DNA of 64,000 nucleotides from Streptomyces marinisediminis. Its GTDB lineage: Bacteria > Actinomycetota > Actinomycetes > Streptomycetales > Streptomycetaceae. Where the stretch lies: contig NZ_JAPKFL010000010.1 in assembly GCF_026262575.1 (NCBI RefSeq), positions 1 through 64,000 on the forward strand, read 5' to 3'. Of this stretch, positions 25,183 through 34,200 are shown one piece after another; within the stretch, counting starts at the first letter, position 1; each line of letters begins with the position of its first letter. The notes beneath the pieces are model-generated. The model searched no databases and was not told the origin of the DNA. It saw only the letters and a list, made by a program, of their open reading frames with translations. The position numbers and the translations under genes were made by a program.

Positions 25183-27285
25183 ATGACCACCGCCCCCCGT
25201 CCGCGGCCCACGACGACCGGCGCGCCACGCCCCGGGCCGCTGTTCGCCCCCTGCACCTCCCTGGAGCGGTTCGCGGACGCCGCCTGGCGGCCCGGCCCGG
25301 ACGGCGGCGGTGCCGACACCGGGGACAGCGGCGGCGCCAGCGCGGGCGGTGCCGGGGACGACGGCGTCGCGGGGCCGGTCCCGGTGTGGATCGGTGCCCG
25401 GGAGGACCTGCGCGCGGGCATCGCGCTCGCCGAGGAGGTCTACGACCGCCTGCGGCGCCCCGAGCCGTGCGCCACCGGCGTCCTGCTGGGCGCCGCGCTC
25501 CCCGCACCGCTCGGGGAGCTGGTCCGCCCGCTCGCCCGCGCGTGGGCGGCCGGCCCGGCTCGGGTGCCCGCCACCGGCTCCGTACTGGTCGTCGGAACCC
25601 ACCAGGACCTGACGGGCGCGGAGCTCCAGGCCCTGGTCGAGCGCACCCACCGGGAGGGGCGGGAGCTGTACGTGCTCACCGGGCGGGACGTGCACAGCCT
25701 CGCCTGGATGGCCGCCAAGCAGTACGCGGCGGTCGACACCCACCACGAGGTGGGCCTGTTCTCGGCGCTGGACACCGCCGCCCCGGTGCCCGGTGTGCGC
25801 TGGTACGGCGCCGAGGCGATGCGCCGGGAGGACGTCCAGCGCCTCGCGCTCGACCGCACCTGGCGCCGCGTCCTCTTCCACGGCAACGGCACCGAGAACC
25901 AGTTGCACCTCGACCAGTTCACGCTGTGCGGGCTCAGCCCCGCCGGGACGCGGACGCCCGGCCGCCCGGCGCCCCGGTGCGCCCACGGGCTGGGTTGCAC
26001 CAAGCCCGAGGACAAGCTGATCCCCACCCGCGCCATCCGGGCCGCGGAGCTGGTCATCGCCAACTGCTTCAGCGCCCCGTGGGCCGACCACGCGACGTAC
26101 GACGCCAAGTACCTGGGCGTGCTCAACGCACTGGACGGGCCCGCGCAGTCCGTCGTCGGCGCGCTGTTCGCCGCGGACGCCCAGCGCCCGGAGAACCTGG
26201 CCTGGGTGGCGGCGACGGCCGCCGGGCGCGGCGCCGCCCGCGCGCTCAACGAGCAGCTCGCGGACATCAACCCCTACCCGGCCTTCGTCCAGATGGGCCT
26301 CCAGCCGCCGGGCCCGGCCACCCCCGTACCGGGCGCCGAGCGGTCGACGGCCACCAGGTCCGAGCCGGGCGGCGAAGGGGAACGGCTCACCGGAGACGCG
26401 CCGGACGCCGGACGCGCGCCCGGCGCCGAACACGGGCGGGCCGGGGACGGCGGGCCGCCGCTACGGCTGCTCGGGGCCCGGCTGTCCGCACTGGCGGACA
26501 GCGGCCTGCTGCCCGGCGACCACCCGCTACTTCCCCGGCTGCGGCAGGCCAGGGACGGCCTGCTGCGCGACGTGGTGCGCACCACGCTGCGGGCGGCGCC
26601 GGAGCGCGCGGGAGTCCTGACGGCGCTCGACAAGGAGATCACCTCCCTCGATCTGGCCCTGGCCCAGCGGTTCGCCAAGCACCGCGACGACCCCGCCTTC
26701 GACTTCTCCACCTACTTCGGGGAGCGCAGCACCGCCGGGGGGCCAGGGGAGCTCGACGCGCGGTGCGCCTGCGGGCGGCCGCTGACCGGATACCGGCACC
26801 ATGGCGCCGTGCCCCTCATCCTGGACACCGTGCGCGGCGTGTGCGCCCGCTGCGGTGACGTGCTCAACACCTTCGCCGACGCCCCCGACCTGCGCGTACG
26901 GGCCCCGCTCACCGGCGGCGCCGGGGGCGCGGTCACCGTCCACGTACGTGCCGTCCCGCACCGCGCGGGCACGGTGAACCTCGGCATCGTCCCCTCACCG
27001 ACGATCCGGGCCCGGGTGCGGCCGGTGCTCCGGCGGGTCCAGGCCGCCGCCGGGGAGGCCGCCGAGGCCGAGTTCACCGTGGACATCGAGCCGGACGCCG
27101 TCCCGCAGCTCTACGCCCTGCTGCCGTTCGCCGTGCACGACCTGGGGGTGTCCGTGCAGCGCGTGTATTTCTCGGTGCTCTCCGCCCCCCGGGGCTCCAC
27201 CGCGGACGCGGGCACCGCCGCCGACGCGGACGCCACCGCCGGTGCGGGCGGCACCGGGGCCGCCGGCGGTGAGCGCACCGCATGA
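25183..27285 (+). CDS. Unknown protein with caspase/CHAT-like His-Cys pair and Zn-ribbon
   Basis: I do not recognise this 700-aa protein. What can be seen: RVLFHGNGTENQLHL around His233 and ELVIANCFSA around Cys295, each following a predicted beta strand, which is the spacing and layout of clan CD peptidases (caspase, gingipain, CHAT). A Cys-rich loop RCAHGLGCTKPED lies between them. A later CAC-G...CARCG arrangement (residues about 525-560) looks like a zinc ribbon. The N-terminal 60 and C-terminal 30 residues are low complexity. There are no signal peptide or membrane helices, so it is probably cytoplasmic. ATG 25183 (GAGGTG upstream) is preferred over GTG 25156, which overlaps the NRPS stop. 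It lies between the NRPS and exporter genes, and its 3' end overlaps the exporter start (ATGA), so it should belong to the pathway. It could cleave a leader or act as an acyltransferase or amidase. Confidence 0.6.
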   Translation: MTTAPRPRPTTTGAPRPGPLFAPCTSLERFADAAWRPGPDGGGADTGDSGGASAGGAGDDGVAGPVPVWIGAREDLRAGIALAEEVYDRLRRPEPCATGVLLGAALPAPLGELVRPLARAWAAGPARVPATGSVLVVGTHQDLTGAELQALVERTHREGRELYVLTGRDVHSLAWMAAKQYAAVDTHHEVGLFSALDTAAPVPGVRWYGAEAMRREDVQRLALDRTWRRVLFHGNGTENQLHLDQFTLCGLSPAGTRTPGRPAPRCAHGLGCTKPEDKLIPTRAIRAAELVIANCFSAPWADHATYDAKYLGVLNALDGPAQSVVGALFAADAQRPENLAWVAATAAGRGAARALNEQLADINPYPAFVQMGLQPPGPATPVPGAERSTATRSEPGGEGERLTGDAPDAGRAPGAEHGRAGDGGPPLRLLGARLSALADSGLLPGDHPLLPRLRQARDGLLRDVVRTTLRAAPERAGVLTALDKEITSLDLALAQRFAKHRDDPAFDFSTYFGERSTAGGPGELDARCACGRPLTGYRHHGAVPLILDTVRGVCARCGDVLNTFADAPDLRVRAPLTGGAGGAVTVHVRAVPHRAGTVNLGIVPSPTIRARVRPVLRRVQAAAGEAAEAEFTVDIEPDAVPQLYALLPFAVHDLGVSVQRVYFSVLSAPRGSTADAGTAADADATAGAGGTGAAGGERTA

Positions 27286-28520
27286 GCACGGTCTCGGCGC
27301 ACGACCTGCGCGTTCCGCTGCGGCACCGCAACTTCCGCAACCTGGCGGCCGGTCGCCTGCTGATGTACTTCGCCAACGCCATGGCGCCGATCGTCCTGGC
27401 GTTCGCGGTGCTCGACCTCACCGGCTCGACGACGGACCTGGGCCTCGTCGTGGGCACGCGCTCCGTCGCCAACGTGACGCTGCTGCTGCTCGGCGGCGTC
27501 ATCGCGGACCGCCTCTCGCGCACGCTGGTCCTGGAGGGCTCGGCCGTCGCCGCCTGCGTCGCGCAGGGCCTGATCGCCGTCGGCGTGCTGCTCGGCCACA
27601 CCTCCATCCCGATGCTGATGGTGCTCAGCCTGATCAACGGCGCCGTCTCGGCGATGTCCCTGCCGGCCTCCGCCGCGCTGACGCCGCAGACCGTTCCGGC
27701 CGAGCTGCTGCGCCCGGCGAACGCCGTCATGCGCATGGGCGTCAACACCGGCATGATCGGCGGGTCGTCCCTGGGCGGCGTCCTGGTGGCCGCCTTCGGC
27801 CCCGGCTGGGGTCTGGCCTGCAACGCGGTGGCCTTTCTGGCCGCGGCGGTGTTCTTCTTCGGGGTGCGCGTCGACGACAGCGCCACCGAGCGCGCGGAGA
27901 CCCCGCACGTCCTGCGGGAGCTGCGCGAGGGCTGGCGGGAGTTCACCTCCCGGGCGTGGGTGTGGGTGGTCACCCTGCAGTTCATGGTGGTGAACGCCGC
28001 CGTGGCGGGCGGCGTCCTGGTGCTGGGCCCGGTCGTGGCCGACGAGACGATCGGCCGCAGCGCGTGGGGGTTCGTGCTGGGCGCCCAGATGCTGGGCGCC
28101 CTGGTCGGCGGGTTCGTCGCCGCCCGGATGCGGACCCGCCGCGCCCTGTTCCTCGGCGTGGCCGTCACGGCGTTCGACGCCGTCCCGCTGATCGTGCTCG
28201 CCGAGGCGCCGCACGTGGCTCTGCTGAGCGCCGCCATGTTCTGCAACGGCGTGGCGCTGGAGCAGTTCGGTGTCGCCTGGGACCTGTCCCTCCAGCAGAA
28301 CATCCCGCAGGACCGGCTCGCCCGGGTGTACTCCTACGACGCCCTGGGCTCGTTCGTGGCGCTGCCCGTGGGGGAGGTCGGGGCGGGCCTGCTCGCCGAG
28401 CACGTGGGCACGCACACGACGCTGCTGCTCGCCGCCGGGGTGGTCCTCGTCCCGACCGTGGCCGCGCTGGCCCATCCCCAGGTGCGCCACCTCACGGTCA
28501 AGACCCCGGCCGCCGCCTAG
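27282..28520 (+). CDS. MFS exporter (EntS/MFS_3-like)
   Basis: A 412-aa major facilitator with about 12 membrane helices, of the group that includes enterobactin and macrolide exporters. The N-terminus VPLRHRNFRNLAAGRLLMYF is typical, with a degenerate motif A in the 2-3 loop (GGVIADRLSRTLV) and an equivalent in the second half (GGFVAARMRTRRALFLG). Its ATG overlaps the stop of the preceding gene (ATGA), placing it in the plus-strand cluster operon. It most likely exports the cluster product and may give self-resistance. A strong hairpin begins 1 nt after its stop codon. Confidence 0.88.
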   Translation: MSTVSAHDLRVPLRHRNFRNLAAGRLLMYFANAMAPIVLAFAVLDLTGSTTDLGLVVGTRSVANVTLLLLGGVIADRLSRTLVLEGSAVAACVAQGLIAVGVLLGHTSIPMLMVLSLINGAVSAMSLPASAALTPQTVPAELLRPANAVMRMGVNTGMIGGSSLGGVLVAAFGPGWGLACNAVAFLAAAVFFFGVRVDDSATERAETPHVLRELREGWREFTSRAWVWVVTLQFMVVNAAVAGGVLVLGPVVADETIGRSAWGFVLGAQMLGALVGGFVAARMRTRRALFLGVAVTAFDAVPLIVLAEAPHVALLSAAMFCNGVALEQFGVAWDLSLQQNIPQDRLARVYSYDALGSFVALPVGEVGAGLLAEHVGTHTTLLLAAGVVLVPTVAALAHPQVRHLTVKTPAAA

Positions 28521-28553
28521 CGCCCGCCCCGCCCCGCCCGGGTGGGGCGGGCG
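28521..28553. terminator. Bidirectional terminator between convergent cluster operons
   Basis: CGCCCGCCCC (28521-28530) pairs perfectly with GGGGCGGGCG (28544-28553) around a 13-nt loop. It fills most of the 52-nt gap between the exporter gene and the last gene of the minus-strand biosynthetic operon, so it probably terminates both. Confidence 0.75.
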
Positions 28554-28572
28554 ACGACTCACGGCCGGTGGC

Positions 28573-30408
28573 TCACGGCTGAAGGAGGCGGCGGACGGTG
28601 CGGCGGTGCAGGACGCCGGGCACGTCGAGGGCGACACCCTCGGCGGCGGCGAGCGAGACCAGGCGGGCCGCCGCCACCGAGGTCCCGCCCAGGTGCCGGA
28701 AGTCGTCGTCGATGCCCACCTCACCGACCCCCAGCACCTGGGCGAACAGCGCGCACAGGCGCGCCTCCCGGGCGTCGCGGGCGGGCGCGGACGGGGCGGC
28801 GCGGACCGCGCGCGGGTCGGGCAGCAGGTCCCGGTCCAGCTTGCCGTTCGGGGTCAGCGGCAGCCGGTCGAGCGGGACGAAGGCCGCCGGCAGCATGTAC
28901 TCGGGCAGGAAGCGGGCGGCGTGCGCGCGCAGGGCCTCCTCCGGGAAGGCGCCGTCCGCCGCCGGGGCTGCGGGCACGACGTAAGCGACGAGCTGCCGCC
29001 CGCCCGCGCCCGTGTCGCGGAGCACGACCGCGGCGTGGTCGACCAGCGGGCTGCGGCCGACGACGGCCGCCACCTCCCCGGGTTCGACACGGTGGCCGCC
29101 CACCTTCACCTGGTCGTCGCGGCGCCCCAGGTACTCCAGGTTCCCGTCCTTGCGCCGCCGCACCGCGTCCCCGGTGCGGTACATCCGCGCGCCGGGCGGC
29201 CCGTAGGGGTCGGGCAGGAACCGGCGGGCGGTGAGCGCGGGGTCGTGCAGGTACCCGCGGGCCAGTTGCCCGCCGCCGATGTGGAGTTCGCCCACGGCGC
29301 CGGGGGGCACCGGCCGCAGCCGCTCGTCCAGCACGTGCAGCCGGGTGCTCTCGGTGGGCACGCCGATGGGGACGGCCCCGGGCCGCACGCGCTCCCCGGG
29401 CGCGACCTGGAACACGCAGCACCCCACGGCGGCCTCGGTCGGCCCGTACTCGTTGACCACCGCGACCTCCGGGTGCTCCCGCCGCCAGGCGTCCAGGGCC
29501 GTCCCCAGCAGCGCCTCGCCGCCGACGACGAGCTGCCGGGTCGGCGCGAGCCGCGCGGGGAGCGTCCGCAGCAGCGGCAGGTGCGAGGGGGTGACCTTCA
29601 GGAACGCGGGCGGGGCGAAGTCGGCGGGCAGCGGGGCGCCGGAGGCGAGGGCCAGCAGGTCCACGGGCACGACCGTGCCACCGCTCAGCAGCGGGGCGAG
29701 CAGCGTCGTCACGGCCATGTCGAAGGAGACCGAGGAGTGCAGCAGGGCGCGCCCGGAGACGGCCGGGTAGTGGGCGCGCACGTGGGCGAGGTACCGGGCG
29801 AGCGCCCCGTGCTCCACGACGACGCCCTTGGGCCGTCCGGTCGAGCCGGAGGTGTGGATCACGTAGGCGACGTCGTCCGCCCGCGCCGGGCGGTGCCCGG
29901 GGCCGGTGGGCGCCGTCGCGGGGCAGGCCGCGAGCTCCGCCTCGACGCCGGGGGCGCCCAGGGCCAGGACGGACCCGCGGTGCGCGCCGGTGAGCTCGGG
30001 GCCGACCGCGCGGCCGGTGACGACCACGGCGGGGCCGCAGGAGTCGAGCACGTGCCGGACGCGTTCGGCCGGGTCGTCCGGCGCGATGGGCACGTATCCG
30101 GCGCCCGACCGCAGCACGGCGAAGACGGCGGCGACGAGGTCCGCCGAGCGGTCGAGCACCACCGCGACGAGCGACCCGGGGCCGGCGCCGTGCCGCTGGA
30201 GGAGGTGTGCGATCCGGTGGACGCGGGCCTCCAGCCGCGCGTACGTCCACCGCACGCCGTCGCTCTCCACGGCCACCGCCGACGGGGTGCGCGCCGCCTG
30301 CCGGGCGAACAGCTCGGGCACGGGGGCGGGCGCGTGCTCCGCGCCGTCCGCCCCGCCGGTGCCCGGGGCCCGCTCCGGCGTCCGCCGTTCGGTCGTCCGC
30401 TCGCTCAC
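28573..30408 (-). CDS. NRPS A-T didomain, Asn-like specificity
   Basis: Stand-alone activation and carrier protein, 611 aa from the GTG at 30408 (GGAGG upstream; GTGA overlap with the thioesterase gene). The A domain is complete: [14 protein letters not shown] (A3, about residue 185), EYGPTEAAVG (A5), YRTGDAV (A7), YLGRRDDQVKVGGHRVEPGE (A8) and NGKLDRDLL (A10). The T domain has its Ser in HLGGTSVAAA (about residue 572). Hand-aligned pocket residues D-M-T-K-V-G-E-V-G resemble known Asn codes. With no C domain it must hand its aminoacyl group to another protein, perhaps one of the modules in this cluster whose own A domain is decayed. It is the last gene of the operon. Confidence 0.88.
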   Translation of the reverse strand: MSERTTERRTPERAPGTGGADGAEHAPAPVPELFARQAARTPSAVAVESDGVRWTYARLEARVHRIAHLLQRHGAGPGSLVAVVLDRSADLVAAVFAVLRSGAGYVPIAPDDPAERVRHVLDSCGPAVVVTGRAVGPELTGAHRGSVLALGAPGVEAELAACPATAPTGPGHRPARADDVAYVIHTSGSTGRPKGVVVEHGALARYLAHVRAHYPAVSGRALLHSSVSFDMAVTTLLAPLLSGGTVVPVDLLALASGAPLPADFAPPAFLKVTPSHLPLLRTLPARLAPTRQLVVGGEALLGTALDAWRREHPEVAVVNEYGPTEAAVGCCVFQVAPGERVRPGAVPIGVPTESTRLHVLDERLRPVPPGAVGELHIGGGQLARGYLHDPALTARRFLPDPYGPPGARMYRTGDAVRRRKDGNLEYLGRRDDQVKVGGHRVEPGEVAAVVGRSPLVDHAAVVLRDTGAGGRQLVAYVVPAAPAADGAFPEEALRAHAARFLPEYMLPAAFVPLDRLPLTPNGKLDRDLLPDPRAVRAAPSAPARDAREARLCALFAQVLGVGEVGIDDDFRHLGGTSVAAARLVSLAAAEGVALDVPGVLHRRTVRRLLQP

Positions 30409-31226
30409 CGTCCCGCCTCCCAGGTTCCGTCGCGCAGCAGCGCGGACACCGTCTCGGCCACGTCCGCGCTCCGCAGCAGGTCCTCGCGGCCCACGTCGAA
30501 GGCGTACTCCTCGTCGCACCGCTCGCAGAACGCGCTCGCCCACTGGTCCCGGGAGGTGACGGCGGCGGCCGCGGGCCACCGGGGCCGGTCCGGCACGCCC
30601 CGGGCGGCGCCCAGGTAGGCCAGGTAGGCGCGGAACACCCCGGTGAGCTGGTCGGCTGCGGACGCGCCCACGCCCAGGCGGGCGAAGACCTCCGCGTAGG
30701 TGGCCGCGTACGCCCGCGCGTACGCCGCGCCGAGCTGTCCGAAGTCGCCGCCCGCCGCGGCGCGGCCGTCGGCCGCCTGCCGGTGCAGCGCGGACCGCTC
30801 GGCGGCCTCCAGGTCCGTCATCGCCTCGATCATGGCGCGGAAGTCGCGGTGGAGGGTCTCGGTGGTGGGCGGCCCCGGGTTGAAGGCGACCAGCGGCGGG
30901 CGCCGCCCCAGGCGGTCGTCCAGCAGCTCGGCCAGCGCCGCGGCGAACATGCTGCCCGCGCAGTAGCCCAGGACCGCCCGCACCGGGGGACGCCGCTCCA
31001 GCAGGTCGCCGGTCCACCAGGTGAGGTAGGCGTCCGCGGGGGTGTCCGGCCGCTCCGCGCCGGGCAGCGGTGCGGTGTGCCAGACGTCGTACCCCTCGGG
31101 GAGCAGCCGGGCGAGGTCGCGGAAGGTCGCCTCGCGGCGCCCGCTGGCGGGGAAGTCCACCGCCAGGACCACCTCGCCGCCCGCCCGCTCCTCGCTGATC
31201 CGGGTCCAGCCCTCGGCCACGTCCAT
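30405..31226 (-). CDS. Thioesterase-like alpha/beta hydrolase with Cys nucleophile
   Basis: A 273-aa cytoplasmic protein with type II thioesterase-like layout: EVVLAVDFPASG start, DVWHTAPLPG, and a nucleophile elbow LGYCAGSMFAA (residues about 83-93) in which the usual Ser is Cys. The lid is long and helical (residues about 115-200). I did not pin down the catalytic Asp and His. Cys thioesterases of this kind are known from pathways that close strained rings or act as acyltransferases (obafluorin, sulfazecin), as integral domains; here the enzyme is separate. It starts at ATG 31226, sharing 1 nt with the TGA of the upstream NRPS gene. Confidence 0.7.
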   Translation of the reverse strand: MDVAEGWTRISEERAGGEVVLAVDFPASGRREATFRDLARLLPEGYDVWHTAPLPGAERPDTPADAYLTWWTGDLLERRPPVRAVLGYCAGSMFAAALAELLDDRLGRRPPLVAFNPGPPTTETLHRDFRAMIEAMTDLEAAERSALHRQAADGRAAAGGDFGQLGAAYARAYAATYAEVFARLGVGASAADQLTGVFRAYLAYLGAARGVPDRPRWPAAAAVTSRDQWASAFCERCDEEYAFDVGREDLLRSADVAETVSALLRDGTWEAGR

Positions 31227-34200
31227 CACGCGCTCCTTGCCAGAGTGGGCAGGGCCTGGCGCCAGAGGGTGATCTCCTCGGCGGCGGCCCGCACCGACGG
31301 TCGTTTCATGACGCTGAAGTGGTCCCCGGGGACCGTCCGCACCCGCAGGGTGTCGCCCAGGGCGGCCTCCCACGGCCGCCACCGGGCCGCCGCGCCCTCG
31401 TCGGCGGCCGCCAGGTACAGGGCGGGGCCGCCGTGCGGCAGCAGCCGGTGCCGGGTGAGCGCCCGCAGGTTGGCCGCGAACACCGCCATCCGGGCGCCCA
31501 GGGCGGCGGCGTCCAGCTCGGCGCCGACCAGCCCCTCGGCGCGCGCCCAGGCCAGCAGCGCGGCCGCGTCGGGGCACCGGGCCCCGGTGACCTGCGCGGT
31601 GCGGCCCGCCGCGGCGGCCAGGTAGGCGCTGAACTCCGCCACCACGTCCCGGGGCGCGAACCCGGGGCCCGGCACGGTGCTGTCGATGAGCACCACCGCG
31701 ACCGGCGTGCCGCCGGCCTCGCGCATCCGGCGGGCCGTCTCCACCGCGACGACGCCCCCCATGGACCAGCCGACGAAGGCCGCCGGTGCCTCGGCTCGGG
31801 CGTCCGCCAGGAGGGAGAGGTGGTAGTCGGCCATCTCGGAGACCGAGCGCAGCGGGGCGCGCTGGTCGTACAGGCCGGGCAGCGATGCCGCGTACACCGG
31901 CCCGTCACCGGCCAGTTCAGCGGCGAGCGGGCCGTAGGCGAGGACGTCGCCGCCGACCGGCGGGAAGCACACGGTGGGCGGTCCGTCACCGGGGCGGAGC
32001 GTGCGCAGCGCGTGCCGGGGTGGGTGGCCGGCCGGCGTGCCGGTGGCGGACGCGGCGTGGGGAGCCGGGCTCGCGGCGGCCTCCAGCAGCCGGGCGAACC
32101 CCTCGACCGTGGGCGCCTCGAAAAGCGCGGCGGGCTGCACGCCGGTGCCCCGCAGCCCGTTGAGCCGTGCCACCACGCGCAGGGCGGACAGCGAGTGGCC
32201 GCCGAGGGCGAAGAAGTCGTCGTGCGGGCCGAGGGAGCGGCGGCCGAGCACCTCGCCCCAGACCTCGGCCACCGCGCGCTCGGCGTCCGTGGCCAGCGGC
32301 CGGGCGCGCTCCGCGCTGCCGGGTTCGGCCGGGTCGGGGAGCGCGGCCCGGTCGGGCTTGCCGGACAGGGTGCGCGGGAGCGCGGGCAGCGGGACGAAGC
32401 GGTGCGGGACGAGCGGCGCGGGCAACTCGGCGCGCAGCGCGGCCCGCAGCGCCTGCGGGCCGGGCACGGCGTCGCCCGCCGGGTAGGCGACGAGCCGCTT
32501 GCCGCCGCCGGTGCCGTGGACGACGACGACCGCTTCGCGCACCCCGGGGACGCGGCGCAGGGCCGCCTCGATCTCGCCCAGCTCCATGCGCACCCCGCGC
32601 AGCTTGACCTGGTGGTCGGTGCGACCGAGGTAGACCAGCTCGCCGTCCGCGCGCAGGCGCACCCGGTCACCGGTGCGGTAGAGCCGGGCGCCCGGTTCCG
32701 CCGCGGCGGCGGGGTCGGGCACGAACCGGGTCGCGGTGAGCGCCGGTTGCCGCAGGTATCCCCGGGCCAGTCCGACGCCGCCGAGGTACAGCTCGCCGGG
32801 CGCGCCGGGCGGCACCGGGTGGCCGTCGGCGTCCAGGACGTGCGCATGGGTGCCGTCCAGCGGGCGGCCGATGGCCGGGGTGCCGCCGTCGCGCGGTACC
32901 CGGCTCCACGTGGAGTAGACGGTGTCCTCGCTGGGCCCGTAGAGGTTGCGGACCCGCACCGCACCGCCGCTCGCGTGGACCGAGCGGACCAGCGCGGCGG
33001 GCAGGGGCTCCCCGGCGAGGTTGACGGCGCGCACCGACGCGGGCAGGCGCGCCTGCGCGAGCAGCTCGTCCAGCAGGCTCGGCACGGTGTTGACGAGGGT
33101 GACCGGGGTCGTCGGCGGCCGGGTCGCCAGGGTGAAGAGGTCTTCCACGAGCACCACGGTGCCGCCCCGCGCGAGCGGCGCGAACAGCTCGAAGACGGAG
33201 ATGTCGAAGGAGAGGGAGGTGGCGGCGAGGACACCGCGCAGCTCCTCGGCGGAGAACTCCCGCAGCGCCCACTCCACCAGGGCGACGACGCTGCGGTGTT
33301 CCACGACGACGCCCTTGGGGCGGCCGGTGGAGCCGGAGGTGTAGAGCACGTAGGCGGCGTCGCGGGGGTCGGCGGTCCGGCCGTCCGCCCCGCGTGCGGA
33401 GGGGGGCGGCGCGGCGTGCGGTCCGGGTGCGTCGACGAGCAGGGCGGGCGCGTCGGGGGCGTCCGGGTCCGGGGCGTCGGCGGGGCCGGGGGCGTCGGCG
33501 GGGCCGGTGTGCAGGGCGCTTTCGGTGACGACCGTCCGCAGCTCCGCCTCCGCGGTGATGGTCCGGACCCGCTCGCGCGGCAGCCCCGGGTCCAGCGGCA
33601 CGTAGGCGGCGCCCGCCCGCAGCACTCCGAGTACGGCCACCACCAGGTGCGCGGTGCGGCGGAGCCGGATGCCGACGCGGTCGCCCGGCCGGACCCCGGC
33701 GGCGCGCAGCCGGTCGGCGAACTCCCCGGCGCGACGCTCCAGCTCCGCGTAGCTCAGGCGCGTCGGTCCGGCAGCCAGGGCGAGGGCCCCGGGAGTGCGC
33801 CGGGCCTGCCGGGCGAGGTAGTCGGTGACGCGCGGCACCGGCGCGCCGGGCACGGGGGCGCCCGCCAGGCCGGACGCCCCCGGGGCGAGCGCCAGCCGGG
33901 CGAGCGGGCGGTCGGGCCCGTCCGGGGCGGCGGCGTCCGCGAGAAGGGCGAGCAGGTGGTCCGCCAGTTGCCCGGCGCTCGCGGCGTCGACGCGGTCGGC
34001 CGCGTACTCCAGAGACAGGCGCAGCCCGCCGTCGCCGCGCTCGCCCGCCCACAGGGACAGGTCGAACCAGGGGGTGCCCTGCTCGGCCCGCAGGGCGGTG
34101 CCCGGGACGCCGCCGAGGGTCAGCCCGCGCTCGGAGAAGCCCTCCACGGACAGGAAGGCGGAGAACAGCGGGTTACGGCCTGGGGTGCGCGGCCCGGCGA

